Shown piece by piece: positions 32,300-43,785 of a stretch of 64,000 bases of DNA. This DNA comes from Achatina immaculata. Its lineage: Eukaryota; Mollusca; Gastropoda; Stylommatophora; Achatinidae. Below the pieces are notes generated by a model. It did not search any database, was not told the DNA's origin, and saw only the letters and a list, made by a program, of their open reading frames with translations. Location of the stretch: contig CM019691.1 in assembly GCA_009760885.1 (NCBI GenBank), forward strand, positions 32,240,814 to 32,304,813, read 5' to 3'. The position numbers and the translations under genes were made by a program. Numbering within the stretch: the stretch's first letter is position 1; each line of letters opens with the position of its first letter.

Positions 32300-34330
32300 G
32301 ATGTCAAGATGTCTGCTGCTCTTTGGAGTCTCTGTGTAGCAACTGTCGCATATTCATCTGTACACCACATGACCAGATCATCTGCATACAGTGCTGCTTT
32401 GATTCCATAGGGAAGTTCCTTGACCAGGTCATTAATGAATACAAGGAATAGTGTAGGCGAAAGGACTCCTCCTTGTGGTACACCGTGTCGCAGAAGTACT
32501 TTCTGGCTTTTGTGTCCATCCATTACTACTCTAGCTCTTCTATTGTGTAAATAGGACTTTATCCAGTTGTACAGTCTTCCATTCACATTGCAGTTTCTTA
32601 GTTTCCACAACAGACCTTTTTTCCATACTTTATCAAAGGCTTTCTTCAGGTCTATCCACGCTGCTAGTACAAGGTTTTTCTCTTGGAATGCATCCTCAAT
32701 CTCTTGAGAGAGATAGGTCACTTGATCTTCCGTACTGTAGTACTGCCTAAATCCTGCTTGTTGTGGAACGAGAAGGTTTTCACTTTCTAGGTACCATTTT
32801 AGCCTCAGGTCAATGATGCGTTCCATTGTTTTGCATAGGCAGCTAGTGAGACTGATTGGCCTGTAGCTGGAGGCAGTATCACTGTTTTTCCCTGGTTTTA
32901 GCAGTGGTACCATGCTTGCTTCCTTCCAGATTTGAGGTAACTTACCTGTGCTCCAGCACATATTGAAAATATCCAACAGCTTTCCCATTGCTGCCATTCC
33001 CAGGTTCTTGATCATTTCATTGGACACTCCATCTGGTCCTGGTGATTTCCTTGGTTTCAGTTTACTAACTGCTAGGTCTAACTCACTGCGTGTGATTGGT
33101 GCATCCATGACCTCCACTTTTCTGACTTGTTCCTCCTCTTTCTGTGGCTCGATGCGCACTGTACGCTCCTTCTCTGGATGGATATCAATGTTGCAGTCCT
33201 GTGCAAACATGCGAGCAAAGTGATCTGCTACCTGCTTACCTGTAAGAGTTTTCCCATCCTCTATTAGTGTAATCTTTGTACTTCTTCCAGTACTCTCATC
33301 ATTTAACTGTTTGATTAGTTTCCACAGTTTCCTTCCATCCTTTTCAAAGTTTAGGGACTCTGTTTTCTCTCTCCAACTTTCCCGTCTGGCTTGCAGCTTT
33401 GCTCTCTGAAATTTGGCCTTAGAATGTTGGTAATTATTGTGGTGTTCTTGGCATGGTCTATTTTCTGCTTGCTTTCGAGCTGCTTCCACGTCATCATGGA
33501 GTTTTCCCAGCTCACTAGACCAGTATGGTTTATAGTCCCTGCGAGCTCCTCTGGGAATGGTTTCACGAGCGGCCTGAAGGATACAAGCATTGAATTCCTT
33601 CACTATGCTGTTAATATCCTTACCTTCTATGGACAGCTGTCCCACCAGGATACCTGTACGATGTCTGTACATTGTCCAGTTTGCTTTTTTATAGTTCCAT
33701 CTGGGGAGAGGGTTACTGGTGTTAAGGAGTTCATTTTCTATTGTCAGGAAGACTGGTCGATGGTCGCTACCTCCAAGTTGTTTTCCAACTTCACGTGTAA
33801 TGTTCCACTTCAGATCTGGAGAGTGGAATGCCAGATCTGGTGTTGATTTTGTATGCCAAGCCCTTGAGTAAAATGTTGGGGCATCCATTGGCTGGTTGAT
33901 CAGGAGAAGTCCATTATCATCCTGCCAGCTCTCAACTTCCTCTCCTCTCTTGTCTATGTGGTCATAGCCCCAGCTCTGGGAATGACTGTTAAAATCACCA
34001 CAGACCATCAGTCTCTCTTTGTGTGGGATTGTTCCTAAAGCAAGTGGGCGGTCATTAGGACAGTAATAGTTAAGGAGGTGGAAATCTGTATTACTACTTT
34101 TTAGATGGATCATCTGGTATTCGGCTCCTTCCATGTACACTCCCACCTGACATGCGCTGATGTTATTCTTAACAAGTGTGAGTACTCCTCCTTTTCTTCT
34201 GTCCTGTCGGTCTGATCTAAAACACTGGTAGCCTCTGATTTTAAAGGCGGCATCTTTGGTTAGGTGTGTCTCCTGTATGCAGCATATACTTACCTGCTCT
34301 GCAAAAAGTATGTTCTCTAGTTCACCTTTT
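32203..34330 (-). pseudogene. LINE endonuclease and reverse transcriptase palm
   Basis: One frame open from about 34327. Endonuclease motifs: CCIQETHLTKD, MVCGDFNSHSQSWG, STPDLAFHS and GGSDHRPVFLTI. Reverse transcriptase motifs: KPRKSPGPDGVSNEMIKNL, SSYRPISLTSCLCKTMER, QAGFRQYYSTEDQ, WIDLKKAFDKVWKKGL, HGVPQGGVLSPTLFLVFIND and the catalytic LYADDLVMW. All key acidic residues are present. About 700 residues without a stop show low age. The short upstream frame (34589-34317, with KIMQWNAEGV, the first endonuclease motif) joins by a one-base change at an A run near 34331. Confidence 0.93.
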
Positions 34331-34589
34331 TGCTATAGCCATCTCTAACACTGCTGACACCCTCAGCATTCCACTGCATTATTTTAAGTTCTTGCTTTTT
34401 GGCTGTTTTCTTCTGTTGTATTTTTTGGCCAGTAGCTCTACTCTCATGTCTCCTGACTCCACAAGACGAACTGAGAGGACCTCCAGTAGCATTGGGTGGA
34501 CCCTTTCGAGGCAGGGGGCCCGGCACTGCACCTGCCTGGTTAGTCTTCACAGGGCGAGCACCATGTTTGAAAACTGTAGATATAGACAT
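34317..34589 (-). pseudogene. Start of the LINE coding region
   Basis: A 90-codon frame whose end (KIMQWNAEGVSSVRDGYSKK) is the first strand of the endonuclease fold. The preceding basic, Pro/Gly-rich part (PGPLPRKGPPNATGGP) may be the N-terminus of the main protein or the end of a reduced ORF1. A further frame, 34964-34656, contains no recognisable domain. The split from the next frame is a single missing base in AGCAAAAAGG. Confidence 0.7.
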
Positions 34590-35193
34590 TTCATTAGCGA
34601 TAATGCGTGTTACCCTGATTTTTGCGATGCGCCTTTTGGCTGGGTAACTCCGACTTCAGCACCTTTCCTTGCTAGGGCAGACTGTGGTCTTGCTCGGACT
34701 GCCATGAAGACAGTGTGGCTGGCCTGGCCAAAACTTTGTTTTCCAGCCTCTGGTGGCTGTACTTAAGCCCCTTCTCCATGTCAGATGGTTTGAGACAGTT
34801 CCACAAAGACACTCTGACTCTGAGATGAGGAATCTGATGAGTGCTTCAACGATATCCATTCCCCGCCACCTATAGTCTACTGGCTCTGTTTTGTTTACAT
34901 CATTCTGATAGCCATTGTTGTAAAGACCCATAGGCTTGTCACGTCCTGGATTCATTGGTTTCACACCAGACTTCCCTCATCCCCGCCAGAGATCTCCATG
35001 TCCCCATCCGTCCACCAACCTGACATTACATTTTGCAAAAATAACAATTACAATTACAATTAGTGTTGATTGCTACAAGTTTCTGGGCTACAGAGGTAGG
35101 TCAGAGTTTTTAAGCAAACAGATCTATGTTCCCTGTCTCACAAACACTATGTTAAGATAAGTGTGCTCTTAACACAGTTGTTCCCAGGGGATT

Positions 35194-36640
35194 CATAATT
35201 AGTGAAGTGCTGCACTCCTGAAAGGTTTTCACCTGGCAGGTACCAAAGGAACCTCACCCCCGAACTACAAGAAAGTCCTGAGGATATTTGTGAAGCCCTT
35301 TTACGACGTTTTAAAGCTGAAGGAGATTGCTCTCTTCAGTGTGTGGAGATAAATGTTGGGTATATTGATCTCTTCAGTGTGTGGAGATAAATGTTGGGTA
35401 TATTGATCTCTTCAGTGTGTGGAGATAAATGTTGGGTATATTGATCTCTTCAGTGTGTGGAGATAAATGTTGGGTATATTGATCTCTTCAGTGTGTGGAG
35501 ATAAATGTTGGGTATATTGATCTCTTCAGTGTGTGGAGATAAATGTTGGGTATATTGATCTCTTCAGTGTGTGGAGATAAATGTTGGGTATATTGATCTC
35601 TTCAGTGTGTGGAGATAAATGTTGGGTATATTGATCTCTTCAGTGTGTGGAGATAAATGTTGGGTATATTGATCTCTTCAGTGTGTGGAGATAAATGTTG
35701 GGTATATTGATCTCTTCAGTGTGTGGAGATAAATGTTGTGTATATTGATCTCTTCAGTGTGTGGAGATAAATGTTGTGTATATTGATCTCTTCAGTGTGT
35801 GGAGATAAATGTTGGGTATATTGATCTCTTCAGTGTGTGGAGATAAATGTTGGGTATGTTGCTCTCTTCAGTGTGTGGAGATAAATGTTGGGTATATTGC
35901 TCTCTTCAGTGTGTGGAGATAAATGTTGTGTATATTGATCTCTTCAGTGTGTGGAGATAAATGTTGGGTATATTGCTTTCTTCAGTGTGTGGAGATAGAT
36001 ATTGGGTATAGTGGTTCCTTCAGTGTGTGGAGATAAATATTGGGTACTTTGCTCCCTTCAATGTGTGGAGATAAATGTTTGGTATTGCGCTCTCTTCAAT
36101 GTTTGGAGATAAATGTTGTATATATTACATCCAGCTAAAGATATAACAAGCCAGGAAATAGTGGCGATAATCTTCTTTGCCGACATCAAACAACTTCCAT
36201 ATAACCCCATGAGCACAAAAATTTATGATCACGCCCATCTCGGACTGCAAAGACCCAATCCTGTAATGCCCAGAAAGAGGCCACTATCAACAACGAAGCA
36301 TGTTGTTATCTGCTTAAGACCCGCTTGAAACATGCAGTCAGGTCAAAACAACAGTCTAAGAAATTATCGGTCTTCTTTTGGGGTGTTGTCAGTATCCCTC
36401 ATATTTACCGGACCTCGCACCATGTGATTGTCATGTGTCGGGATCCTTCAAGGAGACGCTGGGTGGGAAGAAGTTCAGTACCCACGAAAAGAGGCCGTGC
36501 ATATTTGGCTCCAGGGTCAGTCATAAGATTTATTTTTTCCCTCAGTGAATCCAGGCATTAGTGAAAATGCATACCCGCTGTGGCAGTCCTGTTGTGAACA
36601 TGATGGGGCTATGTAGAAGAAAGATGAGAAGTATTCGATC
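35194..36640 (+). pseudogene. Mariner transposase relic, middle and C-terminal parts
   Basis: Continues the gene begun at 30389. NLTPELQESPEDICEALLRR and FKAEGDCSLQ (35240-35340) match the region just before the first catalytic aspartate. The following catalytic segment is replaced by a 38-bp tandem array (35329-36126). After the array SQEIVAIIFF resumes, then RKRPLSTTKH. The C-terminal catalytic motif is readable as LPDLAPCDCHVSGSFKETLG (near 36405-36465), followed by the GGKKFST and V-x-M-H-T-R-C-G end. The motif resembles the PDLAP(C/S)D of mariner D34D transposases. Frames are broken several times. Confidence 0.83.
35329..36126. repeat. 38-bp minisatellite, about 21 copies, inside the mariner gene
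   Basis: The unit begins CTCTTCAGTGTGTGGAGATA and ends GGGTATATTG. The first twelve or so copies are almost identical at exact 38-bp spacing from 35329; the right third becomes variable. The first unit is continuous with the mariner reading frame (GDCSLQ), so the unit comes from transposase coding DNA around the first catalytic aspartate. Confidence 0.95.
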
Positions 36641-37199
36641 GTATTTTCCCATTTGATTCAAATACAACAACAATACAAATGAAATTAAGGTTACTTTTCA
36701 CGAACTCTCGTGTGTACATATATTTTAGTATATATATATACATAATAAACACAAGAAGATGGTAACAATGGTGGATTAACCATCAGCCGGGCCCATAAAC
36801 TAAGAACTTAACAAGGGCCCTAACCTCCTCCGACTGTTCATCTCTTGATTCATGAAGTAAAAATCTGTATTTGCAGAGGGGTTTTTTTTGTTTGTTTGTT
36901 TATCGTCGGGCCCTCTTCCCTTCTTGACTCCCAAACTTAAGCCTTTTCAACGTAACGGATATTACGCCATTGGGGAAGGTTAGGGGGAGGGAGGAGGGAG
37001 GAGGCAAGGATTCATTCATCAGTTACCAAAACAACATTAGCAAGTATACAACCAATAAAGTAGATCTTTTGGAAGATACAAAATAATCTGTTGGGAATCA
37101 AACAGGAAGGAGAAAATAACAAGATTTGGAACAATGAAAGAAAACGGAATATTCATGCACATTTGTGTCTTCCAGGGGATCACCGTGTGTGATAAGAAA
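36641..37199. other. Anonymous DNA
   Basis: No gene was recognised. A stretch near 36770-36830 (GGATTAACCATCAGCCGGGCCC) has the look of a decayed DNA transposon body, but no ends were found. A TA-rich run is at 36725-36745. Confidence 0.4.
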
Positions 37200-37470
37200 A
37201 TGTTTCTTCTTCTTCTTCTTCTGTTTTTTTTTTTCAGCCCCTGAATGGAGCTTAAAAACAAGAAGTCTGCAATACTTCTTTAGCAGATTCCACCACCAGG
37301 GGACCATAACGATCCCTGTCTCCTTAGACAGGCCAGGCCTGTTACTGAAAGTACCAACGGAGAGGTGTGACAGGGTCTTGATCGATTATGTTTCGTCAAC
37401 CCTAATGTTAGCACAACAGACAAGCGGTGGCTGACGTATCAAACAGAGACAGCGCCTTGATTCCCCACCC
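37200..37470 (-). mobile_element. Dispersed repeat R, copy 2, with AAG tail
   Basis: Second copy of the repeat at 3426-3735, in the same orientation. On the minus strand it ends with AAG repeats (CTTCTTCTTCTT on plus, 37204-37221). The C- and A-runs at 37468-37490 bound its other side. Confidence 0.65.
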
Positions 37471-37516
37471 CCCCCCCCCAAAAAAAAAATCTGTATAAAA
37501 ATATTCTACACTAAAA

Positions 37517-37978
37517 ATAAACATTATCAGAAAAGTGGAGTATAACAAAGAAAGAAGAACAATAATTGCAGATCTTTGAGAACACGATCCTAAGAAGAAT
37601 CTGTGAGCCGACAAAGGATACCAACAGTGGAGAATGGAGAGCTAGAAAGAACACTGAACTGAACAGCTTATTTAAATCCCAACGAGTTATAAATGTCTTG
37701 AAACTGAACAGACTACGCTGGCTGGGGCATGTAGAAAGAATAGAAGAGAACAGACAAACGAAAATGATGTATGCACAAGAGATGAGGGAAACAAGACCAA
37801 GGGGTAGACCAAGACAGAGATGGAAAGACAACATAGAAGAGAATATAAAATAAATTGGCGTCACTAACTGGAGAGAGAAGATTATGAATAGAGAGGGATG
37901 GAGGCGAACTTTATCTGCAGCAACGAACCTTAATGGCCCGGAAAGCTGAAGAAGAAGAAGAAGAAGCATAAACATTAT
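37517..37978 (+). mobile_element. LINE family N, 5'-truncated, 11-bp TSD, GAA tail
   Basis: ATAAACATTAT at 37517-37527 and 37968-37978 flanks 37528-37967. The frame 37566-37853 encodes a LINE terminus: FENTILRRICEP, LNRLRWLGHVERIEENRQTK and GRPRQRWKDNIEENI. After a TAA it continues GVTNWREKIMNREGWRR and ends N-G-P-E-S before the GAA repeats. One stop and no frameshift make it a comparatively young insertion. The catalytic palm is not present. Confidence 0.93.
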
Positions 37979-38594
37979 AATTCACAAGAGTCGGCATATT
38001 TCTATAAAGTTATAGAAACAACACGATATGGCTATGAAACATAAAAGTAGATGCATCGTGCAGAGTTTCATTAATATTCTGATACCACGTTGACAATTGA
38101 ACACCAACAGATGATGGATGCGTCATCAACTCCCCCTGTGTGTACACACCCTGTACTGCCGGCAGACCCGACACATTTCTCGGCTCATGCTAGATCATGC
38201 GCGGGCACCTGCTGTTTATCAGAGATAGAAATATCGATAACCCTGACGTCCGCATTCCAAATACGAATAGTAATAATGGAAATACGCAGCCCAACAATAT
38301 TTCACTTAATCTTTGTTAATCCTCGCTCTGAAGTGTGGAAGATTATGTAGAGTATTAAGGGCTTACGTCGCACAATTTAAAGTGAGGGCAGAATGTCCTT
38401 TTCATATACATTATTATTGCGCACTCTTGGCTTTATCATCATCTTGCAGCTAGGCCTAAACAAGACGGAGTGTTGTATAATGTGTTATCAGAATATTTGG
38501 CCTGTAAGTCCTTTATCTTCACGTGGCCACACGAGGAGTACTGCATCAGTCTGGATTTGTGAATAAACTGTTGAAAATCTCGGGGTCTTTATGT
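37979..38594. other. Anonymous DNA
   Basis: No gene was recognised. Confidence 0.4.
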
Positions 38595-38631
<37 letters not shown>

Positions 38632-38647
38632 TGTGTGTGTGTGTGTT
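38595..38647. repeat. (GCGT)n-(GT)n microsatellite
   Basis: About nine GCGT units pass directly into about eight GT units, a typical compound microsatellite. Confidence 0.95.
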
Positions 38648-38684
38648 TGTGGCTTCTGAATGTTATAAAGTATTATAGTTAAAG

Positions 38685-38935
38685 GAACGAACGAGATACT
38701 TTTATTTTTGCAGGGTAAAGAACTGTGCAGATGCATGTCTGACATATGCCCTTGTTTCTCAGTATTCACGTTGTCACAAGCGTTAGACTAGTACTAGTTA
38801 AACATATACGATAAGCAAAATAAAAAGACAAAACATTTACATAAAACCTCGTATCAACACAATCAGTTGTAAAAAGGAACTAAGCACAGAATATGAAAAT
38901 GTTTCCAAAGTCTAACACACTCATTGTAGTCAGTT
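38685..38935. mobile_element. Dispersed 3'-end-like repeat, copy 1
   Basis: TTTATTTTTGCAGGGTAAAGAACTG here and TTTATTTTTAAAGGGTAAAGAATTG at 39800-39825 are clearly related, each preceded by a 4-bp repeat (GAAC or GAAT). Read on the minus strand, this looks like a retroelement 3' end with a tetranucleotide tail. No coding part was recognised. Confidence 0.5.
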
Positions 38936-38937
38936 AA

Positions 38938-39095
38938 ATCATTATTATTATGGTTATTATTGTGATTATTATGATTATGATTATGTGCCATGCTGACCGT
39001 TCATGTCTCTCCATCTTGTGCGGGACTTGGTGTTTCAGATTAGTTTAGATGCTTTTCTTGTTCCATGCCACTTGATTAGTCTGAAGTTAATGAGA
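38938..39095 (-). mobile_element. LINE family H, 3' end, copy 3
   Basis: Shares CATCTTGTGCG(G/A), GGTGTTTC(T/A)GAT and CATGCCACTTG landmarks with 1300-1375. Its tail is an interrupted ATT/GATT array at 38940-38985. Only the last roughly 35 codons are present. Confidence 0.7.
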
Positions 39096-39785
39096 TACTT
39101 AACTAGCAGAGTTGCTGCAGCTGTGCTGTGAGCACGCTACAATCATTAGGCAAGCCAGTGCTACGAGGGGAGTTGGTTGCCTTAAGTGGCGCATTACAAG
39201 GAGGGGGGGGGAATTAAAGAGGAGGTTGGGGTAGGGGGATGTGGAGAATGCAAACAAATGATACATAAGTGAGCGATAGTAACCGCGCAGTCCAGCAGGA
39301 CGAGTATTTGCCCTGTCACAAGAATACATCGGGTTTAGCACTCACCAAAATGTCGTTTCTACCCCCTCCCCTCCCCCTAAAAAATGCTAATTAGAACAGG
39401 GTAGAAGGTAGCCTGTACTTTTGTTTCATCACGTGATATCCAGAACTGAAACCAACCAAACGTCTTATCCGCCTTGAAGATCGCAGGTTTAGATGAATAT
39501 ATTACTGTAGTTTGTTTGTTTTTTTTTTTTTTTGGATGTTGGGGAATCTTTGGTTAGAAAATGAAATCTTACACTCACCCTCTAGCAGCAACAAGCTTTC
39601 TGCTGCTTGGAGAAACTGTCAGACGGATCTGTCACTTGCAGCATGGCTGAATGTCCTCAACCACAAGACAGGTTTCGTCTATGGCAGGTAACAGATATCT
39701 ACAAAAGTTTTCTTTGCCTATAACAAATGATACAGGACAGAAACACACCTAGTTAAAGCTACGAATGTGCGTATTTAGTAGGAGA
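39096..39785. other. Anonymous DNA
   Basis: No gene was recognised; G runs near 39200-39235 and T runs near 39520. Confidence 0.4.
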
Positions 39786-40000
39786 ATGAATGAATGAATG
39801 ATCTTTATTTTTAAAGGGTAAAGAATTGCGCGCGCGGGCCCGTCTTGTATTCTGCCCTTCATCACTCCATCTTTCATTCTTCTCACACACTCGATTTAAT
39901 ACAAGTATACAAATTACATTAGGAAAAAACATATCAAAAGAGTGTAAGATTAAACTATTACATTCAAAGTAAAAGATAAGAAGAAATTAGCGTAATAAAA
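39786..40000. mobile_element. Dispersed 3'-end-like repeat, copy 2
   Basis: Partner of 38685-38935. It begins with four GAAT units and TGATCTTTATTTTTAAAGGG. A GCGCGCGGGCCCG-rich spot interrupts the similarity. Confidence 0.5.
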
Positions 40001-43000
40001 TAGCTCTCACACACCCATACACGCACACACAGCCATATACATAAACGAAAATACATTTTCGGTATAGATCTTCTAACATATGTTTTGTAACAAACATTAA
40101 AATAATTTCTAACAATATCTAACAAGTTACTTTTCGAACTATGAGAAAATGAGTTAAATCATTACGGGAATTTTCCAGAGAACGCTAAAAAAAAAATATC
40201 GTTAGTCAATCTGTGCGTGTTTAGTGTGGGAGAAATATGAACCTAACAGTATGCTAGATCTGAAAGAAATGTCACTAGCGAACGCTACTGTTAGACTGCT
40301 GCTGACACATCAGCAACTGACAATGATTTGTCCAGTGTCACAGTGTACTTCATGCTTCTTTTTCCAACTTTTTCTTCCCTAGATTTTCGCTTATTTTCAA
40401 TACCTCTTCTTTCTTCTTCGTCATCATTTCTTTTCTTTTTTCCTTTTCATTTCTTTACTTTCTTTTCCCGCTTTCTTATTTCTTACACTTGTGCTTAGTT
40501 CATTAGAGATTTTATTTCCTTTTCTTCATCATCTCAAATTACGTTTTTTCTGTTTTGTTTTTGTAATTTGTAATTTTCATTTATTATTCGTTCATTATTA
40601 TTTTTTTATACCTTATCTAATTGTTTATTCTTTTTCTTAAGGTTTCCTTTTCATTTCTTTTCTATCTTTTAAAAAATATTTTTGCTTCAGTTTTCTTTCT
40701 CATTTTCTTTCTTTACTTTGTTTATTTTAATTCGAATTTTTCTATTAGATATTGTTTGTTTTCTCCACTGCGAGACTGTCTTTCATTCCATTGTCTGGTT
40801 CATGTTTTTACTTTCTTCTCCTTTTCTCTGCACACTTTCCAATCTTTCATTATTCTAATTCATTCTATTCTCCATTAATTTGTTTCTTTTCCTTCTTCAC
40901 ACACTTCTTCTCCCGTTATTTAACATTTTAAGTGCTCTTTATTATTTTTGTTTAGTGTGATCAATAATTTTGTCTTAATCGATATACTCTTAACCGACCA
41001 TATATTTTGCTATTTCTGATCTTAAACTATTCTCTGCTTTTTTTTCAATTGATTTATAACTTTTCAGTTGCCTATGACGCTTTCATTTTTATATATGGGA
41101 CGAGCTTTTAGCGTACAAGATCAATTAGTGTAAGAAATGGGACTGACAGAAAATTAGAAGTCCATAAAAATTATGGTAAGTTGGAAAAGGCGGCTAGAAA
41201 CGTAATTCTGGGAAGTCAGGCAAGGAACTCTACTTTTGTCTCTTAAAATAGCATACCGTGGTTCCTATGTGGGTTTTTTTTTTTTTTTTTTGTGTGCAAT
41301 CTTTTCTTATTTCTTTATCTCTGTAACAATTTTAAAGACATTTTTCGGCTAACTGAGAAATGAGAGAACTTTGACAGTTCTGTCAAATTAACTCATTTAA
41401 TTCCTCCCCATCTTTCGACACACACTTTCATTTCTGCTTCCTGTTTAATGAAGAGCTTTCAATTTTCATAACTGAAGAGGTGCTCTAGAATCTCCAAGAT
41501 TCAATTTTCAAAGTACAAGAACAACACATCTTTAATTTCCTGCCTTTAAGCCTTAGACGTTTTAAAAAGAAAAAGACTTCAATTCATCTCTCTTAACAAG
41601 AAAACCCCCCAATCAAATGGTAAATTTCTTCATAATCAAGCTCAGAAATTCCGTCATCATAAAGAGGAATAAACAATCTCTAAGTGAAGCAGTTTATGCG
41701 GCAAGCTTTGATCGTTCAAGTGTGTGGTAAATATACTTGTCATGAATTTCTCGTAGCGCACATTAATAGGGCAAGAAAACCAAATTATCTTCTGTGAAGA
41801 AATGAATCTTTCGGGCAGAATATCTCTAGTTGGGCGTGGCTCAGGTGCATCTATTTATGCCCTAGTAATTTCCTATTTCTTCAAGAAGCAGCCCCATAAC
41901 TTTATGCGTAGTGTAACATCTTCTTTCCTGATTCGTTTTGAATTTTCGTCTGACCAATTCATTATTTAATTGCTCATTTCCTTTGTTCGTAGTCTGAATT
42001 GTTCATCTCTCCCACTCGTCGTCTCATTATTAATCTTCACCACTCGTAATTTTTATTGTTAATCTCCCCCATTCATAGTCTGATTATTAATCTTCACCAC
42101 TCGTAATTGTTATTGTTCATCTCCCCCATTCATAGTCTGATTATTAATCTTCACTACTCGTAATTTTTATTGCTCGTATCTCCCACTCATAGTCTGATTG
42201 TTCTTGCTCATCTCCTACAATTCATAGCGTGTTTATTCATATCCTACGCTCATATTCTGTGCACAGCTCCTCGGCAGAGACGTCTAGGACCTAACGAAGA
42301 AACTGTGAAATCGTGTTAGAGAAGCTTATCAGCGAAGCCTCCTCTTTCATTCCGGAACTTCTCATACCACTTCTTGATACTGTTGAAAACAGGTTCTAGA
42401 TTCTGGAATTCCGCTTTAAATTGTATCTGCACAGTCACAATCCGACGAGATTTTTGCGCATTCCAAAAATACAAAATAACTGCTCAAATTTACTGAATGC
42501 CATTGCTACTGCTGCCTCGTAGCAGAAAACTACCGGAGCTCTGCGCGTGGGCTTTATTTAACGACAAAATCATGAAGAGTTTCTCTCGCTTTGGTGCAAG
42601 AATAATTATGATCCGTTACGTAGTTTATTTGTTGTGAATTTTTGAATTGTTTCATGGACTTATGAATAACCCTGTATAATCTTATAAATATATTATTAGC
42701 AGAAAACTCTCTGTTATAGAGAGCAAAATAACAACACAACTCCTCAGATCATCAGAGAAGTACTCCTCCCTCCCCGACAAAAGTTTCGCCTCTTTAATAG
42801 ATTATACCATTATCATATATAATATGATCTCCTGAAATATAAGTAAAGCTCTAGAAACCATTTCACTCTAAATTACTATGTTCTCTCTAAACTGCTACAT
42901 TCGCTGTATGTTCCATAAGAAAACATATCTTCTTTATAACAAATTGTGACCAGATCCGTCATTGTGCTGCCGTAGGCTTCTGGAATATCAAGTTCAGTTC

Positions 43001-43519
43001 CTGATGATCGTGTTTAAGCGTTTTTTTTTTCCTCTTTCATCTGCCTGTGTAATTTGTCAGCCCTTCTCGAGGTCTCGTTATTTGATCCGTCCATTGTTTA
43101 CGTCAGTGCGAGAAAGCCATATAGACAAGACCGCCATTTGTTCTATATGTATTACCTTCAGATCATTGTTTTATCAGTTAAAACAAATCTCAGTTCAGGG
43201 AAAGAACATTATAACTCATTATGATAATAAAGAGAACGATAATATCATCATTATATCTGCCTAGCCTTTCTATTCTCAATCTAGAGTACAAGAGGTTCGG
43301 ATAAACGCACATTCTGTTCTTGAATATGAAAGTTTATAATAACAAAGAGGGAGGATGACTTGTTTTTTTCTCTGTGGCCACCTTTTGAGGCAAAGGCAAG
43401 AGCCATTTTCTTGAGTGATTCAAGAAGCTCTCACTTTGCGCGGAATAAAGAGATAAAGTGAAGAGAATTAGTAAAATTCTTTGTCGTTTTATTGCATTAT
43501 ATTTTATTTTAAAAGTATA
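40001..43519. other. 3.5 kb of anonymous DNA
   Basis: No gene, transposon or tRNA was recognised. The part 40360-40960 is strongly pyrimidine-rich on the plus strand. An imperfect repeat of about 57 bp (CCATTCATAGTCTGATTATT with CACTCGTAATT) occurs three to four times at 41985-42235. This is the longest stretch in the window without a visible mobile element, so it is the best place to look for host exons or regulatory DNA. Confidence 0.5.
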
Positions 43520-43785
43520 TGCCCCCTACCATTTGCATGCCGTAGGGGTATGAAGTTTTGTTAGTGCCTTCACATTTCTAAGCCATCACAGCACTTGAGG
43601 TAGGGACGCCAGCAACTGTCCTCGCTGGTTTTCGTTTTCCTACGGACGCCCTAGATACTCATTTTTCTGGACTGGGTGAACACCGGCTGCGGTAGGTCCG
43701 ACAAAAATCCCGCCCGAATGCAAAATCGAACCGGCGACCTTTGGTCGGCAAACGAGTGCACTAACTACTACAACACGGCGGCAAC
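43520..43785 (-). mobile_element. tRNA-derived SINE (type 3)
   Basis: On the minus strand a tRNA-like head is visible, with A-box-like TGTAGTAGTTAGTGCACTCG (from about 43780 down) and B box CCGGTTCGATTTTG (about 43735-43722). A body containing GTTCACCCAGTCC and AAAAATGAGTA follows. The head differs from the other SINEs here. No TSD was found; an AT repeat (ATATTATATTAT) adjoins the head. Confidence 0.75.

Larger units (their letters stand above)
30695..35203 (-). mobile_element. Full-length I/Ingi-group LINE, 4.5 kb, with 10-bp TSD
   Basis: CATAATTAGT at 30695-30704 and 35194-35203 flanks 30705-35193. The minus-strand element has a leader of about 600 bp and a long coding region ordered endonuclease, reverse transcriptase, RNase H (RNase H stop at 30739). 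A very short 3' region and a tail of AAG repeats (30705-30723) complete it. This domain order and the terminal RNase H place it near the I/Ingi/R1 groups of LINEs. Coding is broken only by about three single-base frame changes. It inserted into a mariner transposase gene. No separate gag-like ORF1 with zinc knuckles was recognised. Confidence 0.93.

Noticed and set aside
33391..33846. 151-codon plus-strand ORF
   Set aside because: Antisense to the LINE endonuclease; no independent motif.
36770..36830. Decayed DNA transposon suggested by GGATTAACCATC and GGGCCC blocks
   Set aside because: No terminal repeats or second copy could be found in the window.
38488..38769. ORF with Thr-His/Ala-Arg repeats
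   Set aside because: Generated by the GCGT/GT microsatellite.
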